Of a stretch of 64,000 nucleotides of DNA, positions 1-11,375 are shown piece after piece. How positions within the stretch are numbered: the stretch's first letter is position 1; every line of letters starts with the position of its first letter. The stretch is taken from the NCBI RefSeq assembly GCF_009740395.1, contig NZ_WOXT01000002.1:186001-250000 (forward strand), written 5' to 3'. Both the position numbers and the translations under genes were made by a program. The DNA is from Noviluteimonas gilva. Its GTDB lineage: Bacteria > Pseudomonadota > Gammaproteobacteria > Xanthomonadales > Xanthomonadaceae. Below the pieces are notes generated by a model. The model was not told the DNA's origin, ran no database searches, and saw nothing but the letters and a program-made list of their open reading frames with translations.

Positions 1-251
1 CCGACGTGACGCGCAAGCGCCTGTGGCTGGAAACGCTGCAGGACGTGTTCACCCGCAACCGCAAGATCGTGGGCGACGGCCGCCAGTTGCTGTATGTCCC
101 GCTGGGTGCGCAGAACGCGCCCGCCGGTTCGGTGGCGTCCACGCCGCCGGTCGTGCCGGTCGAATCGGTGGCACCGACGTCCGAAACGCTCGGCGCCGAA
201 GGCCGCCCGACGCGTAATCCCCGCACCGGCCGCGAGGAGGAATCGCGATGA
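1..251 (+). CDS. hflK: HflK, C-terminal end (partial at window edge)
   Basis: The last 82 or so codons of a reading frame that enters from the left edge, first full codon at base 3. The visible part reads DVTRKRLWLETLQDVF, the usual end of the SPFH domain of HflK, followed by a low-complexity Pro/Ala/Val tail. HflK is the partner of HflC in the inner-membrane HflKC complex that surrounds and modulates the FtsH protease. The stop codon overlaps the start of the next gene (ATGA), and that next gene is clearly hflC, so the identity rests mainly on context. The signal-anchor and most of the SPFH domain lie outside the window. Confidence 0.85.
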   Translation, partial: DVTRKRLWLETLQDVFTRNRKIVGDGRQLLYVPLGAQNAPAGSVASTPPVVPVESVAPTSETLGAEGRPTRNPRTGREEESR

Positions 252-1111
252 GGTTTCAGATCTGGATCCCGCTGGCCGTCGCCGCGCTGCTGGCGTTGCT
301 TGGTTCGGTGTTCACCGTGCGCGAAGGCGAGGGCGCGATCGTGCTGAACCTCGGCCGCGTCGTGCGCACCGATATCGGCCCTGGCCTGCATTTCAAGTGG
401 CCGCTGGTCGAATCCAAGCTCGTCTTCGACCGCCGCCTCACCGTGTACGACTCCGACCCGGAGCGTTACCTCACCGCCGAGAAGAAGGACATCAGCGTCG
501 ACTTCTTCGCGATCGGCCGCATCGAGGATTTGCGCACGTTCTACCGCTCGACCAACGGCGACGAGCAAACCGCCGTGCTGCGTCTTGCGCCGATCATCCG
601 CGACTCGCTGCGCAACGAAATCAACGCGCGCACGCTGTCGCAGGTGGTTTCCGGCGACCGCGCGCAGATCGTCGGGCACCAGCTCGCCGCCATCAACCGC
701 GGTGCCGCCTCGCTTGGCGTGCGCATCGTCGACCTGCGCATCAAGCAGATCGACCTGCCCACCGACAGCGAAGTCATCGGCAACGTCTACAGCCGCATGC
801 GCGCCCAGCGACAGCAGGTCGCCAGCCGCCTGCGCGCCGAGGGCGAGGAGCAGGCGCGCCAGATCCGCGCCAATGCCGATCGCGACCAGGTGGTGATCGT
901 GGCCGACGCCGAGCGCGACGCGCAGAAGCTCCGCGGTGAAGGCGACGCCGAGGCCGCCCGCCTCTACGCCGTGGCCGCCAACCGCGATCCGGGCTTCTTC
1001 GCCTTCCAGCGCAGCCTGGAGGCCTATCGCGCCACCTTCCGGGATGGCTCGACGGTGATCGCGCTCGACAAGGACGACCCGTTCCTGCAGTACATGAAAG
1101 ACGACCGCTGA
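248..1111 (+). CDS. hflC: Protease modulator HflC
   Basis: 287 aa, the normal family length. One N-terminal membrane anchor (about residues 5-22, IPLAVAALLALLGSVF) is followed by the SPFH/band-7 domain (about 25-190). A charged coiled-coil stretch rich in Arg, Glu and Ala then precedes the ending DDPFLQYMKDDR. HflC forms the ring-like HflKC assembly with HflK on the periplasmic side of the inner membrane and regulates FtsH-dependent degradation of membrane proteins. The ATG lies inside the hflK stop codon with an AGGAGG-type site just upstream, so the two are translationally coupled. A strong terminator follows, separating the pair from purA. Confidence 0.95.
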   Translation: MRFQIWIPLAVAALLALLGSVFTVREGEGAIVLNLGRVVRTDIGPGLHFKWPLVESKLVFDRRLTVYDSDPERYLTAEKKDISVDFFAIGRIEDLRTFYRSTNGDEQTAVLRLAPIIRDSLRNEINARTLSQVVSGDRAQIVGHQLAAINRGAASLGVRIVDLRIKQIDLPTDSEVIGNVYSRMRAQRQQVASRLRAEGEEQARQIRANADRDQVVIVADAERDAQKLRGEGDAEAARLYAVAANRDPGFFAFQRSLEAYRATFRDGSTVIALDKDDPFLQYMKDDR

Positions 1112-1166
1112 GTCGTCTTCACAAATCCGGGGTTCCGGCGAGCCGCCGAATCCCGGATAATCCACA

Positions 1167-1202
1167 AAAGCCGGACGGGCCCCCAAAGCCCTCCGGCTTT
1201 TT
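1167..1202 (+). terminator. Rho-independent terminator after hflC
   Basis: Stem AAAGCCGGA, then C, then GGGC pairs with GCCC TCCGGCTTT across a short loop and runs into six T residues. It lies between hflC and purA and probably ends the hflKC transcript, so purA would need its own promoter or read-through. Confidence 0.85.
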
Positions 1203-1212
1203 CCGTGTCTAG

Positions 1213-2532
<1,320 letters not shown>

Positions 2533-2568
2533 GCGTCGTCCTCACGGCCGGGCCCGCAGGCTCGGCCG

Positions 2569-3783
2569 ATGGATCTCAAATCGGGTTATCCCTACTGGGC
2601 CGTGAAGAACGGCCTCATGGCGACATTCCCCGCGTTGCAGCGCGACCTGCGCTGCGACGTCGCGATCATCGGCGCGGGCATCACCGGCGCGCTGATCGCA
2701 CGCGTGTTCGCCGCCAACGGTTACGACACCTGCATCGTCGAACACCGCGACGTGGCCTGGGGCAGCACGGCCGCGAGCACGGCGTTGCTGCAGTACGAAA
2801 TCGACACCCACCTCACCGAGTTGACGAAACGCTACGGTGAAGACGACGCCGCGCTTGCGTACGGCGCATGCGTGCAAGCCGTCGACGAAGTGACGCACAT
2901 CGCGCGCGAAGTGCGCGACGTGGGGTTCGCGCGCACCAAGTCGCTGTATTACGCGAGCAAAGGCCGGCACGTGCGGCACCTGCGCGAGGAACTGGAAGCA
3001 CGGCGCCGCATCGGCATCGACGTGGACTGGCTCTCGGAAGCGCAGTTGCACTCCGACTACGGCATCGACGCACCGGGCGCGCTGCTGAGCGGAAACTCCG
3101 CGCGCGTGGATCCCTACCGCATGGCCTCGCGCCTGCTGCAACGACTCGCGGCCCAGGGCGTCGCGATCCACGACCGCACGTCGGTGGTCAAACTCCACCC
3201 GACTTCGCGCCGCGTAGTGCTGGAAATCGCGAACGGCACGCGCATCACCGCCGACCACGTCATCGTCGCCGCCGGCTACGCCGCGCAGCAATGGATCCCG
3301 CAACGCGTCGCGACCAACCGCAGCAGCTACGCTTTCATCAGCGATCCACTCGACGACGGCGGGCTGGGCGCCATCGCCGACACCCTCGTCTGGGAAACCG
3401 CGCGCCCCTACCTCTACATGCGCAGCACCGAGGACGGCCGCCTGCTCGTCGGCGGCGAAGACGATCGCATCGACATCCCCGCGCGCCGCGACCGCCGCGT
3501 CAATTCGAAGGCGCGCACGCTGGTGAAAAACGTGGCGAAGGCGATGCCGCAACTGCCGACGCTCGTGCCCGCGTTCGCGTGGGCCGGCACGTTCGCGGAA
3601 ACGAAGGATGGGTTGCCGTTCTTCGGGCCGCATGAAGCGTTGGGGCCGCGGGTGCAGTTCGCGATGGCGTATGGGGGCAATGGCATCACGTATTCGGTGT
3701 TGGGCGGTGCGTTGCTGCGTGCGCATGTGGAGCGGCGTGCGCATCCGTTGAAGCGGTTGTTCGGGTTTGAGCGGTTGGGCTAG
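2569..3783 (+). CDS. FAD-dependent oxidoreductase (DAO/glycine-oxidase-like)
   Basis: 404 aa. The N-terminal Rossmann fold is clear: [19 protein letters not shown] at about residues 29-47 carries GxGxxG, and the chain ends at Glu59 (CIVEHRD) as expected for the FAD ribose ligand. [10 protein letters not shown] is the second nucleotide-contacting strand, and the C-terminus has the GGNGITYS turn typical of D-amino-acid-oxidase-like proteins. The fold predicts oxidation of an amine or amino acid with FAD; the substrate cannot be told from sequence. It follows purA by 36 bases and precedes a UvrA-like gene by 11, so it may share their transcript. Confidence 0.85.
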   Translation: MDLKSGYPYWAVKNGLMATFPALQRDLRCDVAIIGAGITGALIARVFAANGYDTCIVEHRDVAWGSTAASTALLQYEIDTHLTELTKRYGEDDAALAYGACVQAVDEVTHIAREVRDVGFARTKSLYYASKGRHVRHLREELEARRRIGIDVDWLSEAQLHSDYGIDAPGALLSGNSARVDPYRMASRLLQRLAAQGVAIHDRTSVVKLHPTSRRVVLEIANGTRITADHVIVAAGYAAQQWIPQRVATNRSSYAFISDPLDDGGLGAIADTLVWETARPYLYMRSTEDGRLLVGGEDDRIDIPARRDRRVNSKARTLVKNVAKAMPQLPTLVPAFAWAGTFAETKDGLPFFGPHEALGPRVQFAMAYGGNGITYSVLGGALLRAHVERRAHPLKRLFGFERLG

Positions 3784-3794
3784 GCTCTTCTCGC

Positions 3795-6320
3795 ATGGGC
3801 TCACGCAAGCGCACCCCCGAAGACTTCGTCCGCGTCCGCGGCGCACGCGAACACAACCTCAAGGACATCGACGTCGACGTGCCGCGCGACGCGCTCGTCG
3901 TGTTCTCCGGCGTCTCGGGCTCGGGCAAATCTTCGCTCGCTTTCGGCACACTCTACGCCGAGGCGCAGCGGCGTTATTTCGAGTCGGTCAATCCTTACGC
4001 GCGTCGCCTGATCGATCAGGTCGGCATTCCCGATGTCGACAGCATCGAAGGGCTGCCGCCCGCGGTCGCGTTGCAGCAACAGCGCGGCACGCCGAGCGTG
4101 CGGTCGTCGGTCGGCAGCGTAACCACGCTGTCGAGCCTCGTGCGCATGCTGTATTCGCGCGCCGGCGACTATCCGGCGAAGCAGGCGATGTTGTACGCGG
4201 AGGATTTCTCGCCCAACACCGCGCAGGGTGCGTGTCCCGAGTGCCACGGGCTCGGCAATGTGTATGCGGTGACCGAAGCGTCGATGGTCCCCGATCCCTC
4301 GCTCACCATTCGCGAGAAGGCGATCGCCGCGTGGCCGCCCGCGTGGCATGGACAGAACCTGCGCGACATCCTGGTCACGCTCGGCTACGACGTCGACATT
4401 CCGTGGCGCGATCTGCCGAAGAAGGACCGCGACTGGATCCTCTTCACCGAGGAACAACCGGTCGCGCCGGTATATCCCGGCTTCACGCCGAAGGAAACGC
4501 GCGCCGCCGTGCGCAGCAAGCAGGAGCCCGCGTACATGGGCACCTTCATGGGCGCGCGCAAGTACGTGCGGCACACCTTCGCGACCACGCAGAGTGCGAC
4601 GATGAAGAAGCGCGTCGCGCGCTTCATGGTCGGAAGCGTGTGTCCGCTTTGCGAAGGAAAGCGTCTCAAGCGTGAAGCCTTGTCGGTGAAGTTCGCAGGA
4701 CTCGACATCGCCGAGCTCACTGCGCTGTCGCTCGATCGCATGGCCGAGGTCCTGCGCCCCGCCGTGAAAGGCGCGGCGCGCCTGTCCGAAGAAAAGCGCA
4801 TCGCGGCGCAGCGGCTCGCCGAAGATTTGGTCGATCGCATCGGCACGCTGCAGGCGCTCGGCCTGGGGTATCTCGCGATGGATCGCACCACGCCGACCTT
4901 GTCGCCCGGCGAGTTGCAACGCCTGCGGCTCGCGACGCAGATCCGTTCGCATCTGTTCGGCGTCGTGTACGTGCTCGACGAACCGTCGGCGGGCCTGCAT
5001 CCGGCGGACAGCGAAGCCCTGCACAAAGCGCTCGACCAATTACGCGCGGCCGGCAACACGATCTTCGTCGTCGAACACGACCTCGACATGATGCGCCGCG
5101 CCGATTGGCTCGTGGATGTCGGCCCGGACGCGGGCCAACACGGTGGCCAGATTCTTTATAGCGGCCCACCCGAAGGCTTGGCGCACATCAAGTCCTCGCA
5201 CACGCGTCGCTATCTGTTCGGCGAAGCAGTCCCCGTGCACCGCGAACGTCGCACGCCGCAGGCGTGGATCGAACTCGCGCACGTTTCGCGCAACAACCTG
5301 CATGCGCTCGATGCGCGATTCCCGTTGGGCGTGTTCACCGCGGTCACGGGCATCTCGGGCTCCGGCAAATCCAGTCTCGTCAGCCAGGCGCTGGTCGATC
5401 TGGTCGCAGCGCACCTGGGCCATGCGCCCGAAGCGGAGGAAGAAGAAAGCGAAGTGCCCACCGTCGTGCAACAGACGACGGGGCGCATCGCATCCGGCGC
5501 CGATGCCATCCGCCGCCTCGTGAACGTCGACCAGAAGCCCATCGGCCGCACGCCGCGTTCGAACCTGGCCACGTACACCGGTTTGTTCGATTACGTGCGC
5601 AAGTTGTTCGCCGCGACGAAGGCCGCGAAAGCGCGCAAGTACGACGCCGGCCAGTTCTCCTTCAACGTCGCCAAGGGTCGTTGCCCGACCTGCGAAGGCG
5701 AAGGCTTCGTCAGTGTCGAGTTGCTCTTCATGCCCAGCGTCTTCGTGCCGTGCCCCACGTGCCACGGCGCGCGCTACGACAAGAAGACGCTCGAAATCCA
5801 ATGGCAGGGGAAGAACATCGCCGACGTCCTCGGGATGACGGTCGACGAAGCACTCGCGTTCTTCGCAGACGAGCCACCGCTGCAACGACCGCTGCATTTG
5901 TTGCACGACATCGGCCTGGGCTATCTGCGCCTTGGGCAACCGGCGACCGAACTCTCCGGCGGTGAAGCGCAACGCATCAAGCTCGCGACCGAACTGCAGC
6001 GCAGCCAACGCGGCGACACGTTGTACGTCCTCGACGAACCCACGACGGGCCTGCATCCGGCCGACGTCGATCGCCTCATGCGCCAATTGCATGGCCTCGT
6101 CGATGCGGGCAACACCGTCATCGTCGTCGAGCATGAGATGCGCGTCGTCGCCGATGCCGACTGGGTCGTCGACGTCGGTCCCGGGGCAGGGGAGGCGGGT
6201 GGGCGCATCGTCGCGACCGGCACGCCGGAGGCTGTCGCGAAGGCCAAACGCAGCCGAACTGCCATTTATCTTTCGCATGCGTTGGCGCCGAACAAGCACT
6301 TACGGATCAAGGCCATGTGA
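3795..6320 (+). CDS. Orphan UvrA-like ABC ATPase
   Basis: 841 aa, about 100 shorter than canonical UvrA. Two ABC modules are present: Walker [10 protein letters not shown] (residues 39-47) and GISGSGKSS (about 517-525). The signatures are [12 protein letters not shown] in the first half and [12 protein letters not shown] in the second, each followed by VLDEP. Zinc-ligand pairs are visible as [16 protein letters not shown] and [16 protein letters not shown]. UvrA recognises bulky DNA lesions, but shorter paralogues of this type (often next to drug genes) tend to lack the full UvrB-binding region and have unclear roles. No uvrB or uvrC is nearby. The start lacks a good ribosome site; the gene may be coupled to the oxidoreductase 11 bases upstream. 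Confidence 0.85.
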   Translation: MGSRKRTPEDFVRVRGAREHNLKDIDVDVPRDALVVFSGVSGSGKSSLAFGTLYAEAQRRYFESVNPYARRLIDQVGIPDVDSIEGLPPAVALQQQRGTPSVRSSVGSVTTLSSLVRMLYSRAGDYPAKQAMLYAEDFSPNTAQGACPECHGLGNVYAVTEASMVPDPSLTIREKAIAAWPPAWHGQNLRDILVTLGYDVDIPWRDLPKKDRDWILFTEEQPVAPVYPGFTPKETRAAVRSKQEPAYMGTFMGARKYVRHTFATTQSATMKKRVARFMVGSVCPLCEGKRLKREALSVKFAGLDIAELTALSLDRMAEVLRPAVKGAARLSEEKRIAAQRLAEDLVDRIGTLQALGLGYLAMDRTTPTLSPGELQRLRLATQIRSHLFGVVYVLDEPSAGLHPADSEALHKALDQLRAAGNTIFVVEHDLDMMRRADWLVDVGPDAGQHGGQILYSGPPEGLAHIKSSHTRRYLFGEAVPVHRERRTPQAWIELAHVSRNNLHALDARFPLGVFTAVTGISGSGKSSLVSQALVDLVAAHLGHAPEAEEEESEVPTVVQQTTGRIASGADAIRRLVNVDQKPIGRTPRSNLATYTGLFDYVRKLFAATKAAKARKYDAGQFSFNVAKGRCPTCEGEGFVSVELLFMPSVFVPCPTCHGARYDKKTLEIQWQGKNIADVLGMTVDEALAFFADEPPLQRPLHLLHDIGLGYLRLGQPATELSGGEAQRIKLATELQRSQRGDTLYVLDEPTTGLHPADVDRLMRQLHGLVDAGNTVIVVEHEMRVVADADWVVDVGPGAGEAGGRIVATGTPEAVAKAKRSRTAIYLSHALAPNKHLRIKAM

Positions 6321-6416
6321 AACATGACTTCCGGCGGTGGGGCGCGCGCGCCTGCGCCTGCACCATCGACGGAATCCGCCCGCAGGGGGCGGGCCCCGAA
6401 TCCCAAGGATCCACGC

Positions 6417-9071
6417 ATGCGTCGCCTTCTCGTTTCCGCCATCGCGATCGCCCTGGCCGGCGCCACTCTCGACGCCGCGGCGCAAACCGCCGCGCCCCAC
6501 GTCGCACCGCCCGTCACCGACGCGACCACGCAGTTGCCGCGCAACGTGCGTCCAACGCACTACACCATCGCCGTCGTGCCGCATGCCGACAAGATGAACT
6601 TCGACGGCAAGATCGCGATCTCCGTCGACGTGCTGGAACCCACCGACAAGATCGTGCTCAACGCGGTCGACATGACCTTCGCCAACGCGGTGCTCAATCC
6701 GCGCGACGGCAAGGTGCAGAAGCCGAAGGTCACGACGGATGCCGCTTCGCAGACCGCGACCTTCACCTTCGATGCGCCGCTGCCCGCCGGCCAGTACGTG
6801 TTGTCGACCGACTACACCGGCAAGATCGGCACGCAGGCCAACGGCCTGTTCGCGATCGACTACGAAAACAAGGACGGCAAGCAACGCGCGCTGTACACGC
6901 AGTTCGAAGCCTCCGATGCGCGCAAGTTCATCCCGTCCTTCGACGAACCCAACCACAAGGCGGTGTTCGACCTGACCGCCGACGTGCCGTCGAAGTACAT
7001 GGCCGTCAGCAACATGCCGATCGCCGATTCGAAGGATCTGGGCAACGGCCTGAAGCGCGTGAAGTTCCAACCTTCTCCGAAGATGTCGACCTACCTGCTG
7101 TTCTTCGGCGTGGGCGACTTCGACCGTGCGACGCGCATGGAAGGCCCGATCGAAGTCGGCGTGGTCACGCAGCGCGGCGTGGCGGACCAGGCGAAGTTCG
7201 CGCTGGATTCCTCGGCCGACGTGCTGAAGGAATACAACGATTACTTCGCCACGCCGTATCCACTGCCGAAGCTCGACAACGTCGCTTCCCCGGGCCGCAG
7301 CCAGTTCTTCGGCGCGATGGAAAACTGGGGCGCGATCTACACGTTCGAATATGCGCTGCTGCTCGACCCGACGATCTCCACGCAGTCCGACAAGCAGGGC
7401 GTGTTCTCCATCGCCGCGCATGAAATCGCGCACCAGTGGTTCGGCGACCTGGTCACGATGAGTTGGTGGGACGATCTGTGGCTCAACGAAGGCTTCGCCA
7501 CGTGGATGGCCGCGCGCACCACGCAGAAGCTGCATCCGGAATGGAACACCGTGCTCGGCAAGGTCGGCCAGCGTGAAGCGGCGATGGGCCTGGACTCGGT
7601 GGCGACCACGCACCCGGTCGTGCAGAAAGTCGAGACCGTCGAACAGGCCGCGCAGGCCTTCGACTCGATCACCTACCAGAAGGGCAGCGCCGTCATCGGC
7701 ATGCTCGAAGGCTACGTCGGCGGCGATGCATGGCGCGACGGCGTGCGCGCGTACATGAAGACGCACGCTTACGGCAACACGAAGTCCGACGACCTCTGGA
7801 ATGCGGTGCAGACCGCTTCGGGCGTGCCGATCGTCGACATCGCGCACGACTTCACCCTGCAGCCGGGCATCCCGCTGATCCGCGTGGAATCGGCGACGTG
7901 CAAGGGCGGCAAGACCACGCTGCAACTCAAGCAGGGCGAGTTCACGAAGGACCGCGCGGACAAGCAGCCGCTCACCTGGCGCGTGCCGGTGATCGCGCAG
8001 AGCGTCGGCGGGCAGCCTGCGCGCACGCTCGTGCAGGGTGGCTCGGGCACGCTGGAAGTGCCGGGTTGCGGCCCGGTCGTCGTCAACGCGGGGCAGAGCG
8101 GTTACTACCGCACGCTGTACACGCAGGCGCAGTTCGCGCAGTTGCGCGATGGTTTCGCGAAGCTCGCGCCGATCGACCAGCTCGGCATGATGAACGACGT
8201 GTGGTCGCTCGGCATGGCGGGCCTGCAGTCGCCGTCGGATTACCTGGACCTTGCGATGCGCGTGCCGGCCGATGCCGACCCGCAGATCTGGGGCGACGTC
8301 GCCGACAGCCTCGCTTCGCTCGACCGCTATTACGCGGGCGACGCGCAGCGCCAGGAGCGGTATCGCAAGTTCGCCGTCAAGACCTTGCAGCCGGTGATGG
8401 CGCGCGTGGGTTGGGAAGCGAAGCCGGGCGAGGCCGACCCGGTCGCGATCCTGCGCACCACGCTGATCGAAACGCTCGCGCAGTTGGGTGACGAGAAGAC
8501 CGTCGCCGAGGCGCGCCGTCGCTTCGCCGCGTCCGAATCCGATCCGAACGCGATGCCCGCGCCGCTGCGTCGCACGATCCTCGGCGTCGTCGCGTCGCAT
8601 GCCGACGCCGCGACGTGGGACAAGTTGCACGCGATGGCGAAGAGCGAAAAGACGCCGCTCGTGCGCGACCAGCTGTACACGATGCTCTCGGTCGCCGAAG
8701 ACCCGGCCGTCGCGCAGCGTGCGTTGGACCTGGCGCTCACCGACGAACCGGGCGAGACCAACAGCGCGAGCATGATTTCCTACGTCGCCAAGGACCATCC
8801 GGACATGGCCTTCGACTTCGCGTTGAAGAACCAGGCGGCGGTCGGCAAGCGCGTCGACACGACCTCGCAGAGCCGCTACTACCCGGGCCTTGCGACCTCG
8901 TCGCTGGATCCGGCGATGGTCGGCAAGCTGCGTTCGTACGCCGAGAAGCACATCGCGGCCGGCTCGCGCCGCCCGACGGAAACGGCGATCGCGAACATCG
9001 AGTACCGCTTGAAGATCCGCAAGGATCGCCTGGCGCAGATCGACGCCTGGCTGGCAAAGAACGGCGGGTGA
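6417..9071 (+). CDS. M1 family metallo-aminopeptidase (exported)
   Basis: 884 aa from the ATG at 6417, chosen because AAGGA lies 8 bases upstream and the protein then opens with a signal peptide (MRRLLVSAIAIALAGATLDAAAQ). An in-frame earlier start at 6324 would add a proline-rich unlike-signal tail. The M1 marks are all there: the substrate-anchoring GAMENWG and zinc site HEIAHQWFGDLV with a downstream NEGFA Glu, then a long helical C-terminal ERAP1-like domain. It should remove N-terminal residues from peptides in the periplasm or outside the cell. It is flanked by unrelated genes and ends in a GC-rich hairpin cluster. Confidence 0.93.
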   Translation: MRRLLVSAIAIALAGATLDAAAQTAAPHVAPPVTDATTQLPRNVRPTHYTIAVVPHADKMNFDGKIAISVDVLEPTDKIVLNAVDMTFANAVLNPRDGKVQKPKVTTDAASQTATFTFDAPLPAGQYVLSTDYTGKIGTQANGLFAIDYENKDGKQRALYTQFEASDARKFIPSFDEPNHKAVFDLTADVPSKYMAVSNMPIADSKDLGNGLKRVKFQPSPKMSTYLLFFGVGDFDRATRMEGPIEVGVVTQRGVADQAKFALDSSADVLKEYNDYFATPYPLPKLDNVASPGRSQFFGAMENWGAIYTFEYALLLDPTISTQSDKQGVFSIAAHEIAHQWFGDLVTMSWWDDLWLNEGFATWMAARTTQKLHPEWNTVLGKVGQREAAMGLDSVATTHPVVQKVETVEQAAQAFDSITYQKGSAVIGMLEGYVGGDAWRDGVRAYMKTHAYGNTKSDDLWNAVQTASGVPIVDIAHDFTLQPGIPLIRVESATCKGGKTTLQLKQGEFTKDRADKQPLTWRVPVIAQSVGGQPARTLVQGGSGTLEVPGCGPVVVNAGQSGYYRTLYTQAQFAQLRDGFAKLAPIDQLGMMNDVWSLGMAGLQSPSDYLDLAMRVPADADPQIWGDVADSLASLDRYYAGDAQRQERYRKFAVKTLQPVMARVGWEAKPGEADPVAILRTTLIETLAQLGDEKTVAEARRRFAASESDPNAMPAPLRRTILGVVASHADAATWDKLHAMAKSEKTPLVRDQLYTMLSVAEDPAVAQRALDLALTDEPGETNSASMISYVAKDHPDMAFDFALKNQAAVGKRVDTTSQSRYYPGLATSSLDPAMVGKLRSYAEKHIAAGSRRPTETAIANIEYRLKIRKDRLAQIDAWLAKNGG

Positions 9072-9095
9072 GGGGTCTGCGGGGCGTTATCCCCC

Positions 9096-9136
9096 TCGAG
9101 CGCGCTTTGCGCGCTCGATCCCCCTTGGAAGGGGGA
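9096..9136. repeat. Two adjacent intergenic hairpins
   Basis: A perfect 10-bp hairpin, TCGAGCGCGC ttt GCGCGCTCGA (9096-9118), is directly followed by TCCCCCTT gg AAGGGGGA (9119-9136). They lie just after the M1 peptidase stop. Similar C-rich palindromes recur at 25985, 27255 and 53211. Probably a transcript end or a small dispersed repeat; there is no T run, so termination is uncertain. Confidence 0.6.
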
Positions 9137-9251
9137 TGACGGCCGCAGCCTTTGCTTGGGCGATGTGTCGTCCCCCGGCCGGAGTGGCGGTCGGGTCCGC
9201 GTTCGACGATAAATAGCCAATCCGTTCTGGCGAGGTCCCACCCTCCCTGTC

Positions 9252-11336
9252 ATGAACGCCGCGACGCTCCGCCTGCTCGTAGTCCCCGCGCTGCTGTGCG
9301 CGGGCCTGGCGTTCGCGCAGGCGCCGCAGACCGCGTCCACGCACGCGCTCGCCGCGCAGGCGCAGGCCCTGCGGGCGCAGATCAACCCGTCGACGGACAC
9401 CATCACCGAAGATCGCGCCGATTTCCTCCGGCGCCAGTTGCTCGCCTCGCTCGAGCGCCGCCAGGACATGGTGCGCGCCATCGCCGACGTCGAGCGTCTG
9501 TCCGGGCAGCCGGGGCGGGTCACGCCGCCGGAAAGCCTGCTCGCGCTCGACGACCTGCGGCGCGAGATCCAGCGGCTCGACGCGGAGATCGCCAGCGGTG
9601 CACGGCGGACCGAGCTGCTGGAACAGGAACGCACGTCGATGGCCGCGCAACTCACCGAGAAGGTCGCCGCCGAGCGCACGCTCCTCGACGCGGGCGCCGA
9701 CCCCGACGCCATCGCGATGGCGAAACTCGAAACGGGCCTGACCGAATCGGCCACCGCCGAAGTCGACATGATGTTGCGATTGCTGGGCGTGCAGCAGACG
9801 TTCGCGCAGGCGCAGCGCGACGCGATCGCCAGTGCGCTGACCTCGGCGGGCCGACGCCCGCTGACGGTGTCCTCGCGCGATGCCGCGGCCGTGGACGTTC
9901 GGCTGCGCGCACGCGGCGACGAGTTGCGTCGACGCATGGCGGCGGCGACGCGCGAACGCGAACGGGCGCGCGGCGAGCTCGCGCAGAAGGGCGCGACCGT
10001 CAACGCGCTGCAACTGGAGACGCTCAAGGAACGCATCGCGAATGCCGACATCGACATCGAGCTGACGCGCGAAGCACTCACCAACCTGGCGACCGAACAA
10101 CTTGCGTGGCAAATGGCGGTGCGGATCTACCGCGATCACGACGAGGGCGCCATCGTCGAAGCGCGTCGCAACGGCCCGATGCTCGTCGAGCGCCTCGAAC
10201 GCCGCCGCGAATTCCTCGCGTCGATGTCCGACCAGATCTTGGCTCGCAGCGGCGCGTTGTCCACCGAAATCGCGCAGGCCCCCAACGCGCCGGATGCCGC
10301 CGACAAACGCGCGCTGCGCGATGTGTTCGACCAACGCCTGCAGATGGCGCAGCACGCCCGCTTCGACGAGTCGCGCCTGATCGACCTGGTGGCGCGCATG
10401 CGCGAAGACTTCGACGCGCGCGCCAACGCCTACGGTTGGCGCGAACGCGTGAGCCTGGCGTGGGCCTTCGTGCGCGACGCGGTCTCGCGCGCGTGGAATT
10501 TCGAGTTGTTCACCGTCAACCAGACGGTCGAGGTCGACGGTCGCAAGACCGAAGTGCCGCGCGGCGTGACCGTGGGCAAGGTCGTGCAGGCGCCGTTGCT
10601 GTTGGTGATCGGCCTGTTCCTCGCGGCGAAGCTCACGTCGTGGTGGGAGCGCTGGCTGCATCGTCGACGCGGCCTGGACGAGGGCCGCGCGCGGTTGATG
10701 CGACGCTGGGCGCTCGCGTTGCTCATGGCGGCCTGCGTGCTCGCGAGCCTGGCGATCGCGGGAATTCCGCTCGCGGCCTTCGCGTTCATCGGCGGCGCGG
10801 TGGCGATCGGCATCGGGTTCGGCATGCAGACGCTGTTCAAGAACCTGATCAGCGGCGTGCTCGTGCTGGTCGAACGCCCCTTCCGCCTCGGCGACGTGAT
10901 CGAAGTGGGTTCCCTGCGCGGCATGGTGGTCGACATCGACCTGCGCACGTCCGTCGTGCGCGATGCCGACGGCGCCGACACGCTGATCCCCAATTCCGTG
11001 CTGATGGAAGAGAACGTCAAGAACGTCACCTATCGCACGCGGATGCAGCGTCAGTCCCTGAGCGTGGTGCTCGATGGCGACTCGGAGCCGCGCGCGGTGG
11101 TCGAGACGATGCGCGCCGCCGCGCAACGCCACGGGCAGCTCGTCGACGATCCCGAGCCCACCGTGTTGCTCGAGGACTTCGCCGACAACGGCCTGCGTTT
11201 CACGCTGAACTACTGGGTCGAACTCGTGCCCGGCATGGACCGCCGGCGCGTGGCGAGCGACCTGCGCATGATGCTGCTGGGGGCGTTCGCGGACGCCGGC
11301 ATCAAGATGGCACCACCGCCGCCGATCGTGCGTTAG
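9252..11336 (+). CDS. MscS-family mechanosensitive channel with long periplasmic domain
   Basis: 694 aa. A signal peptide (to about AFAQA, residue 23) leads into some 400 residues of Glu/Arg-rich coiled coil, as in MscK/YbdG-type large MscS relatives. Then come the membrane helices (about 440-545) and the diagnostic pore and beta-domain block: AIGIGFGMQTLFKNLISG, then VLVERPFRLGDVIEVG, then the PNSVLMEENVKN turn. The alpha/beta C-terminal domain is complete. It should open under membrane tension to release solutes during osmotic downshock. The ATG at 9252 is the only start that yields a signal peptide. Confidence 0.92.
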   Translation: MNAATLRLLVVPALLCAGLAFAQAPQTASTHALAAQAQALRAQINPSTDTITEDRADFLRRQLLASLERRQDMVRAIADVERLSGQPGRVTPPESLLALDDLRREIQRLDAEIASGARRTELLEQERTSMAAQLTEKVAAERTLLDAGADPDAIAMAKLETGLTESATAEVDMMLRLLGVQQTFAQAQRDAIASALTSAGRRPLTVSSRDAAAVDVRLRARGDELRRRMAAATRERERARGELAQKGATVNALQLETLKERIANADIDIELTREALTNLATEQLAWQMAVRIYRDHDEGAIVEARRNGPMLVERLERRREFLASMSDQILARSGALSTEIAQAPNAPDAADKRALRDVFDQRLQMAQHARFDESRLIDLVARMREDFDARANAYGWRERVSLAWAFVRDAVSRAWNFELFTVNQTVEVDGRKTEVPRGVTVGKVVQAPLLLVIGLFLAAKLTSWWERWLHRRRGLDEGRARLMRRWALALLMAACVLASLAIAGIPLAAFAFIGGAVAIGIGFGMQTLFKNLISGVLVLVERPFRLGDVIEVGSLRGMVVDIDLRTSVVRDADGADTLIPNSVLMEENVKNVTYRTRMQRQSLSVVLDGDSEPRAVVETMRAAAQRHGQLVDDPEPTVLLEDFADNGLRFTLNYWVELVPGMDRRRVASDLRMMLLGAFADAGIKMAPPPPIVR

Positions 11337-11375
11337 AGCGTATGATCGTTGCAGGTCTCGAGGGAGGCCAGACCG

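Noticed and set aside
6300..8951. A long open frame antisense to the M1 peptidase gene
   Set aside because: Same reason: no recognisable motif, and the true gene has a signal peptide and active-site motifs.
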